A DNA stretch of 11,395 nt from contig QMUI01000011.1 in NCBI GenBank assembly GCA_003660485.1, positions 1-11,395 of the forward strand, written 5' to 3'. Position numbers and translations under genes: made by a program. The notes under the pieces are model-generated. The model made no database searches. It worked only from the letters and a program-made list of their open reading frames with translations, and was not told the origin of the DNA. The stretch comes from Thermococci archaeon. Its GTDB lineage: Archaea; Methanobacteriota_B; Thermococci; Thermococcales; Thermococcaceae. Shown in pieces: positions 7,038 through 11,395 of this stretch (positions are counted from its first letter, which is position 1; each line of letters begins with the position of its first letter).

Positions 7038-8069
7038 TTATAACTTTGATAGTAGTTCTTTCTTAACTTCTTCGCTTTTTATCTTTGGGATGATCAGTTC
7101 CCTTAGTTCCCCAACCTCTCCCAACTCTATGAACCTTTCCCCTATAATTGCAAGAGCTTCATCTCTTACTTTTCCATTCCTTATACTCTCTGCAAATTCT
7201 ATGGCCTTTTGAAATTTCTCTAACTTAACCAAGACTTCCACTGCCCTTTTAACTTCCTCATCACTGAGCTTTAATGGTTCTATCTCCTTAAGTGCCATTT
7301 CCAACAACTCTGTTCCCTCGGGCATATTATTTTCATTCGCCCAGAGTGCTATCTCCAACATGGCAAGGCCCCTCTTTTCTCTCTCGAATTTCTCATGCAC
7401 CTTGTACACCGCCTGCCTGAACCTACCCTCGTACGTTAACTTCCTTATCTCAGGATCCTTCGTGAATGAGAGAACCTTTGATAACCTTATCTTCTTCTCA
7501 AGCATCCCTGCCCTGTGACCAACCTTTAGCTTGTCGAATATATCGTAGGCCCTTTCATAGAACTTGAGTGCTATATCTGAAGTTAACTCATCCCCAGTTT
7601 TCTCTATTATGTCGGCCAGGCTTAATATCAGGTCGGTTTTCTTCGATACATCAATGTCGAGGTCAATTATCATGTCGAAAGAGTCCTCAAAGGCGTCGAA
7701 AGCTGAATCATAAAAGCCTGCCCTTGCTAGTCTCGTTCCGAGGAACATTGCGGAGATCGCGGCGTCGTACTTGTCGAGCTTGTTGAGGAGCGAAATTGCC
7801 CTGTTAAAATACTCGGTGGCCTCTTCGTAGTACCCAATTTTAGCAAGGGCCAAGGCTATCTCGGAATATCCGATGACCTTATCTTCCGACCTCTTAACGT
7901 GCTTTTCCAAGATGTAAATTGCCTCATCAATAAAATCCGGATTCATGGTGACAACGGTGGCCTCCGATAGGACTATTACCTTGTCAATATCCTCAAGCTC
8001 CTCAAGGTGCTGGAGGGCCTCATCTATGAGCCCTCTCCTCACCAGCTCGATTATCTCTTCAATTTCCAT
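7038..8069 (-). CDS. TPR-like repeat protein, function unknown
   Basis: 343 residues, first gene of the leftward operon. The sequence is helical throughout, with TPR-type repeats: G-L-I-D-E-A-L-Q-H-L (residues 13-22), I-G-Y-Y-E-E-A-T-E-Y-F-N-R-A (near 80), A-G-F-Y-D-S-A-F-D-A-F-E (near 117) and A-L-K-F-Y-E-R-A-Y-D-I-F (near 165). The C-terminal third has looser repeats. No signal peptide, membrane segment or catalytic motif is visible, so it is probably a cytoplasmic protein-protein interaction scaffold. The start ATG has no SD, but a TATA-like TTTAATACTT lies about 26 bases upstream, which suggests a leaderless message. It is translated just ahead of the transporter with a one-base gap. It resembles in style the 338-residue gene at 1366-2382. 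Confidence 0.82.
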   Translation of the reverse strand: MEIEEIIELVRRGLIDEALQHLEELEDIDKVIVLSEATVVTMNPDFIDEAIYILEKHVKRSEDKVIGYSEIALALAKIGYYEEATEYFNRAISLLNKLDKYDAAISAMFLGTRLARAGFYDSAFDAFEDSFDMIIDLDIDVSKKTDLILSLADIIEKTGDELTSDIALKFYERAYDIFDKLKVGHRAGMLEKKIRLSKVLSFTKDPEIRKLTYEGRFRQAVYKVHEKFEREKRGLAMLEIALWANENNMPEGTELLEMALKEIEPLKLSDEEVKRAVEVLVKLEKFQKAIEFAESIRNGKVRDEALAIIGERFIELGEVGELRELIIPKIKSEEVKKELLSKL

Positions 8070-8143
8070 AATTTTCAGTTAGTTGTTCTAAGTATTAAAC
8101 ACTTTGCCTGGGATTAACTTTAAGTCTAAAATGGAAATTTTAA
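8070..8143. promoter_or_regulatory. Divergent, apparently leaderless promoter pair
   Basis: Leftward: TTTAATACTT (complement of 8090-8100) centred near 8096 predicts a transcript start near 8070, at the ATG of the TPR-like gene (8069). Rightward: AACTTTAAG at 8116-8123 predicts a start near 8145, at the ATG of the DUF531 gene (8144 or 8147). Neither gene has an SD motif, which agrees with leaderless initiation in both directions. Confidence 0.55.
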
Positions 8144-8701
8144 ATGATGCTCACAATAGCCCTCTACAACACTTACGATGTCCGAAGGCTACATGAAGCT
8201 CACATAAGGGCGATAGCAAGGGCAGCCCCAGTTGCCTACGCTTTCGACTTCCACTTAGCTTTAGTGGGGTTTCCCTTTGAAAACGATGATCCGAAAGTAG
8301 TCGCTGAGGAGGTAGCCTCAACCACGACGATTGGAGAGGGAGGTAGATACCTACTGGAACTCTCGAGGGCCAATAAGTTTCATCTATTGGATTTTCCTAG
8401 GAAGGGCTTTCCTCCCCAGTTCGGGGTTCCAATAGCCACCACATCAAAGCCATCGAGGGAGAAGTTTGTAACCACAGAAGAGGTAGCCAAGATGGCACTT
8501 GAGGGAAGGAGTTTGCTACTGATTATAGGGCTTGGTAGGCATGGGCTTCCGAAAGATGTTTTAAAGATATCAAAATATCACCTTGATGTGACGGACGGTA
8601 TGGGGGTAAGCTTGGAAACCTGTACGGCAATAGGCATAATTCCAGCTAAATTAAGAACGTTGATGGAGGCGCTGAAATGGAAAAGGCGATTAAAGAGATA
8701 G
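8144..8701 (+). CDS. DUF531-family protein, SPOUT methyltransferase-like
   Basis: 185 residues. I recognise an archaeal DUF531-type protein: M-L-T-I-A-L-Y-N-T-Y-D at the start and G-L-G-R-H-G-L-P plus G-V-S-L-E-T-C-T-A-I-G near residues 127-165. The last two motifs resemble the S-adenosylmethionine-binding trefoil knot of SPOUT RNA methyltransferases (a glycine loop, then S-L-x-x-x-x-A). An RNA-modifying role is therefore likely, but substrate and activity are unknown. Two ATGs in tandem (8144 and 8147) could serve as start. No SD is present, while a TATA box lies about 25 bases before them, so translation is probably leaderless. The 3' end overlaps the signal peptidase gene by 25 bases in another frame, which indicates an operon. 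Confidence 0.82.
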   Translation: MMLTIALYNTYDVRRLHEAHIRAIARAAPVAYAFDFHLALVGFPFENDDPKVVAEEVASTTTIGEGGRYLLELSRANKFHLLDFPRKGFPPQFGVPIATTSKPSREKFVTTEEVAKMALEGRSLLLIIGLGRHGLPKDVLKISKYHLDVTDGMGVSLETCTAIGIIPAKLRTLMEALKWKRRLKR

Positions 8702-9141
8702 TTTCGACTCTCTTGATAATCCTCTTAACCCTTGCCTTCTACCAGGGGCTTAAGCTTGTCCTCCACACTGACATGCCCTTAGTGGTCGTCGCTAGTGGGT
8801 CTATGGAGCCCGTTTTCTACAGGGGAGATGTCGTTGTCCTTAAGGGTGTTAAACCTGAAGATATTAAAGTCGGAGACGTCGTAGTTTATAGGAGCCCTTT
8901 AGCCAAATATCCCATAATCCATAGGGTTAGGGAGGTCAGGAAGGTTGTTATTGGAGGTAGAGAAAAGCTCTGCTTTGTAACTTGGGGTGATCACAATCCA
9001 GTTCCTGATATCTATCCTACATTCAACGGTGTTTTAGACTGTGTCCCTGGGGATGCCGTAGAGGCTAAGGCTCTCTTGGTGATTCCTAAGGTAGGTTGGA
9101 TCTCCATAAAGTTCAGGGAGCTTCTCGGCCTTGGTGGATGA
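8677..9141 (+). CDS. Signal peptidase I, archaeal SEC11 type
   Basis: 154 residues. It removes signal peptides from secreted proteins at the outer face of the membrane. One N-terminal membrane segment (about residues 8-28) is followed by the catalytic domain. The nucleophile is Ser42 in S-G-S-M-E-P. As in eukaryotic and archaeal type enzymes, the bacterial lysine is replaced by His82 (I-I-H-R-V). Asp105 and Asp111 in W-G-D-H-N-P-V-P-D complete the site. There is no C-terminal membrane segment, and it is a compact member of the family. A strong SD GGAGG at 8665-8669 stands seven bases before the ATG, inside the DUF531 gene, so the two are translated from one message. Its stop codon overlaps the possible box C element of the candidate guide RNA that follows. 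Confidence 0.92.
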   Translation: MEKAIKEIVSTLLIILLTLAFYQGLKLVLHTDMPLVVVASGSMEPVFYRGDVVVLKGVKPEDIKVGDVVVYRSPLAKYPIIHRVREVRKVVIGGREKLCFVTWGDHNPVPDIYPTFNGVLDCVPGDAVEAKALLVIPKVGWISIKFRELLGLGG

Positions 9142-9193
9142 AGAGAGGGTAGGTAGCTGAGCTGTGATGACCTAATCGGCCCCTGACACCGAG
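9130..9193 (+). ncRNA. Candidate box C/D guide RNA overlapping the signal peptidase stop
   Basis: The D' box CTGA 9157-9160, spacer GCT, C' box GTGATGA 9164-9170, 12-base guide CCTAATCGGCCC 9171-9182 and D box CTGA 9183-9186 are well formed. The 5' C box is weaker: (G)GATGA at 9137-9141, in the context GTGGATGA, overlaps the peptidase stop, and the D' guide interval is long (15 bases). CTTGGTG at 9130-9136 pairs with CACCGAG at 9187-9193 (seven pairs, one G-U), which closes the molecule. Because that stem abuts the boxes, it may not leave the usual kink-turn bulge. No clear promoter is seen, so it might be cut from the 3' end of the peptidase message. The predicted D target is GGGCCGAUUAGG. 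Confidence 0.5.
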
Positions 9194-9198
9194 CAAAG

Positions 9199-9207
9199 GT
9201 TTAAATT
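9199..9207 (+). promoter_or_regulatory. TATA box of glucokinase gene
   Basis: GTTTAAATT with TTTAAA at 9200-9205 predicts a transcript start near 9228, leaving a leader of only about 12 bases before the ATG at 9240. Confidence 0.6.
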
Positions 9208-9218
9208 TTTTCCTGCTT

Positions 9219-10607
<1,389 letters not shown>

Positions 10608-10630
10608 ACTGTTTTATTCGAAAACTTTTT
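10608..10630 (+). terminator. Hairpin plus T-run terminator after glucokinase
   Basis: GTTTT (10611-10615) and AAAAC (10621-10625) can form a short five-pair stem, followed by TTTTT at 10626-10630. The T run also forms the left part of the tRNA TATA box, so stop and start signals are merged. Confidence 0.4.
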
Positions 10631-10634
10631 AAAT
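10626..10634 (+). promoter_or_regulatory. TATA box of tRNA-Glu
   Basis: TTTTTAAAT centred near 10630 lies about 32 bases before the mature tRNA 5' end and predicts a transcript start near 10655, giving a short 5' leader. Confidence 0.55.
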
Positions 10635-10661
10635 CGGTTTTAGGGGAGATGCTAATGGGTT

Positions 10662-10739
10662 GCCCCGGTGGTGTAGCCCGGTCAAACATGCGGGCCTTTC
10701 GAGCCCGCGCCCCGGGTTCAAATCCCGGCCGGGGCACCA
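10662..10739 (+). tRNA. tRNA-Glu (anticodon UUC), CCA encoded
   Basis: Full cloverleaf. The acceptor stem GCCCCGG (10662-10668) pairs with CCGGGGC (10729-10735). The D arm begins at 10671. The anticodon stem CGGGC (10691-10695) pairs with GCCCG (10703-10707), and the loop CTTTCGA has anticodon TTC at 10698-10700, which reads GAA/GAG as glutamate. The variable region is four bases. The T stem CCGGG/CCCGG surrounds loop TTCAAAT (10717-10723). The discriminator is A, with CCA in the DNA. No intron. The 3' half is also read, on the other strand, as part of an integrase-like frame, so it is a likely attachment site. Confidence 0.97.
10717..10739. other. Likely attachment site (att) in the tRNA-Glu 3' end
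   Basis: SSV-type integrases recombine within the 3' half of tRNA genes and carry that segment inside their own gene. Here the leftward integrase-like frame runs without a stop through the T arm and acceptor stem. The exact left limit of the exchanged segment cannot be set without the other copy, which is not in this window. Confidence 0.5.
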
Positions 10740-10914
10740 GAATTCTCTTACACGCTTTTCTATAAGGAGCTTTACCATTACAGAAGGCTCATCACCAAAA
10801 AGAGCCCACCTCGAAATGCTGTTTATAAAACGAGACCCTATGACATCCAAACGCCTTAACTCTTCTACAGTTACCATACTCCCTAAGCCACTCCCTGTAC
10901 TCCTCAAGATTCAC

Positions 10915-11189
10915 TTCCTCCACCTCCTGATTAGGGGGCTGTTCTTTTTGTAGTTTCTTTTGTTGCGTTTGTGTATTTTTGTAATCATATTTAGGTTTTG
11001 AGTGTGTTTTTGTTTTGGGGCCGTTTCCGTTCGGCCCGGAAGGCTGATCCGGTGGCTCCAATGTGAGCGGGAGTGCAAAGCCAACCGCACCAGTTGCACT
11101 TCAACCGGTAGCGGAAACGGTCCTGTATCTGAGTCCCAAACTCCAATTAATGCTAATACTGTAAAGCCTCTTCTGCTTTTGTGCTCCAT
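10915..11189 (-). pseudogene. Broken reading frame, possibly a small secreted or membrane protein
   Basis: Not recognised. From ATG at 11189 the frame gives M-E-H-K-S-R-R-G-F-T-V-L-A-L-I-G-V, a charged then hydrophobic start like a signal peptide or pilin-type leader, but then loses sense. A second frame, open from 11100 downward, gives G-A-V-G-F-A-L-P-L-T-L-E-P-P, then a Lys/Thr/Gln/Asn-rich polar stretch encoded by the A-rich tract, and runs into the integrase start in frame. One shift near 11100-11120 would connect the hydrophobic start with the polar tail. No convincing SD precedes the ATG (AGGAG only one base away). It could equally be non-coding sequence. Confidence 0.3.
11018..11123. 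repeat. Nested inverted repeats inside the element
   Basis: The outer arms GGGCCGTTTCCG (11018-11029) and CGGAAACGGTCC (11112-11123) are complementary at 11 of 12 positions. The inner arms AGTGCAA (11072-11078) and TTGCACT (11094-11100) are perfectly complementary around a 15-base loop. The segment between is GC-rich, in contrast to the A/T-rich flank. It could be a protein binding site, an RNA structure or part of a replication origin; nothing decides between these. Confidence 0.5.
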
Positions 11190-11217
11190 GCTCCTATCTA
11201 TTATGACAAAAAGCGCT

Positions 11218-11395
11218 TCATTCCACCACCAGCCACATTGGCCTCTTCTCTTCTGGAATTTGGTTTAGTATCTCCTGGAGTTCCTCTGGAGTTAGGATGT
11301 AAACTTCCTCCCCAACATTAGCCTTTGAGGGGACGTAGATTATCTTCTGCTCGACGTTGTAAACCTTACCTTTCTTCCTTTGCCTCTTGATGTGC
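11218..11395 (-). CDS. C-terminal end of an unrecognised protein (partial)
   Basis: The frame is open from the right edge to TGA (complement of 11218-11220), giving 58 residues: strand-rich I-I-Y-V-P-S-K-A-N-V-G-E-E-V-Y-I-L, then a helix T-P-E-E-L-Q-E-I-L-N-Q-I-P-E-E-K-R, ending P-M-W-L-V-V-E. Codon use (GAG, AAG, AGG, ATA/ATC) and alternating hydrophobic pattern look like a real Thermococcales gene. The K-x-x-x-V-P ... V-G-E-E-V-Y-I-L pattern faintly recalls small beta-rich DNA-binding proteins of the AbrB kind, but I do not claim that. The start lies outside the window. It probably belongs to the integrated element. Confidence 0.55.
   Translation of the reverse strand, partial: HIKRQRKKGKVYNVEQKIIYVPSKANVGEEVYILTPEELQEILNQIPEEKRPMWLVVE

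Larger units (their letters stand above)
10629..10914 (-). pseudogene. Remnant intN of an SSV-type tyrosine integrase
   Basis: A GTG at 10912-10914 with strong SD AGGAGGTGG (complement 10920-10928, five-base gap) opens N-L-E-E-Y-R-E-W-L-R-E-Y, like the N-terminal helix of tyrosine recombinases. This frame soon degenerates and stops at 10792. The next frame continues sensibly: V-T-V-E-E-L-R-R-L-D-V-I-G-S-R, then I-S-R-W, then V-R-E-F-W-C-P-G-R-D-L-N-P-G. The last stretch is encoded by the complement of tRNA-Glu and corresponds to the tRNA-derived peptide (P-G-F-E-P-G-like) found inside SSV1-type integrases. Dropping one base of the CC pair at 10874-10875 would join the two frames. No catalytic domain is present, as expected when integration splits the gene into intN and intC. 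Two overlapping intact small genes are an alternative reading. Confidence 0.6.
10740..11395. mobile_element. One end of an integrated, probably decaying virus/plasmid element
   Basis: Everything to the right of tRNA-Glu differs from the rest of the window: no complete long gene in 650 bases, a T-rich (A-rich on the coding strand) low-complexity tract at 10935-11017, nested inverted repeats, and an integrase-like frame running into the tRNA. This is the layout left by SSV-type integration in Thermococcales. The element would continue beyond the right edge, so its size, the intC half and the second att copy cannot be seen. Confidence 0.55.

Noticed and set aside
10768..10798. GTGATGA on the minus strand within the integrase remnant as a box C element
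   Set aside because: No CTGA at guide distance (only CTGT) and no second box pair.
10660..10953. Plus-strand open frame running through tRNA-Glu
   Set aside because: Its start is in the tRNA and its peptide is the tRNA sequence followed by nonsense; the integrase-like frame on the other strand explains the region better.

Overview
The window looks like chromosomal DNA of a hyperthermophilic archaeon of the order Thermococcales, most likely Pyrococcus. The proteins match Pyrococcus families closely: ADP-dependent glucokinase, GyaR-type glyoxylate reductase, a 620-residue acylaminoacyl peptidase, DUF531 and NikR. Start sites carry GGAGG or GGTGAT Shine-Dalgarno motifs, promoters have TATA boxes about 25 bases upstream of the expected transcript start, arginine codons are mostly AGG/AGA, and genes are tightly packed on both strands. 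I cannot fix the species from sequence alone.

Layout, left to right. The 3' end of nikR is followed by a promoter and a four-CBS-domain protein whose C-terminal domain looks like the ribosome-hibernation (HPF/S30AE) fold. Its 3' end overlaps by 43 bases a convergent gene for a TPR-like helical protein. That gene is divergent from gyaR across about 40 bases. A small VapBC-type toxin-antitoxin pair follows, with codon use unlike its neighbours. Just behind the toxin gene lies a textbook box C/D guide RNA with its own TATA box, ending one base from the stop codon of the next, convergent gene. A leftward operon then encodes a TPR-like protein, an EamA-type membrane transporter and an S9 acylaminoacyl peptidase. 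A 74-base divergent promoter region, apparently leaderless in both directions, separates it from a rightward DUF531/signal peptidase I pair. After a second, weaker box C/D candidate comes ADP-dependent glucokinase, whose promoter carries a near-perfect Thermococcales glycolytic motif that doubles as the ribosome binding site.

The right end starts with tRNA-Glu(UUC). From there to the window edge the sequence differs in character: it is low in intact genes and has A-rich low-complexity stretches and nested inverted repeats. A leftward reading frame runs into the tRNA 3' end and encodes the tRNA-derived peptide typical of SSV-type integrases. I read this as one end of an integrated, probably decaying, virus or plasmid element, with a broken intN.

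Themes: translation control (CBS-HPF protein, guide RNAs, SPOUT-like DUF531, toxin), sugar metabolism under the glycolytic regulator (glk), protein export and peptide turnover (signal peptidase, acylaminoacyl peptidase), and a mobile-element scar at a tRNA. The most interesting items are the CBS-HPF fusion, the two guide RNAs and the tRNA-Glu integrase scar.
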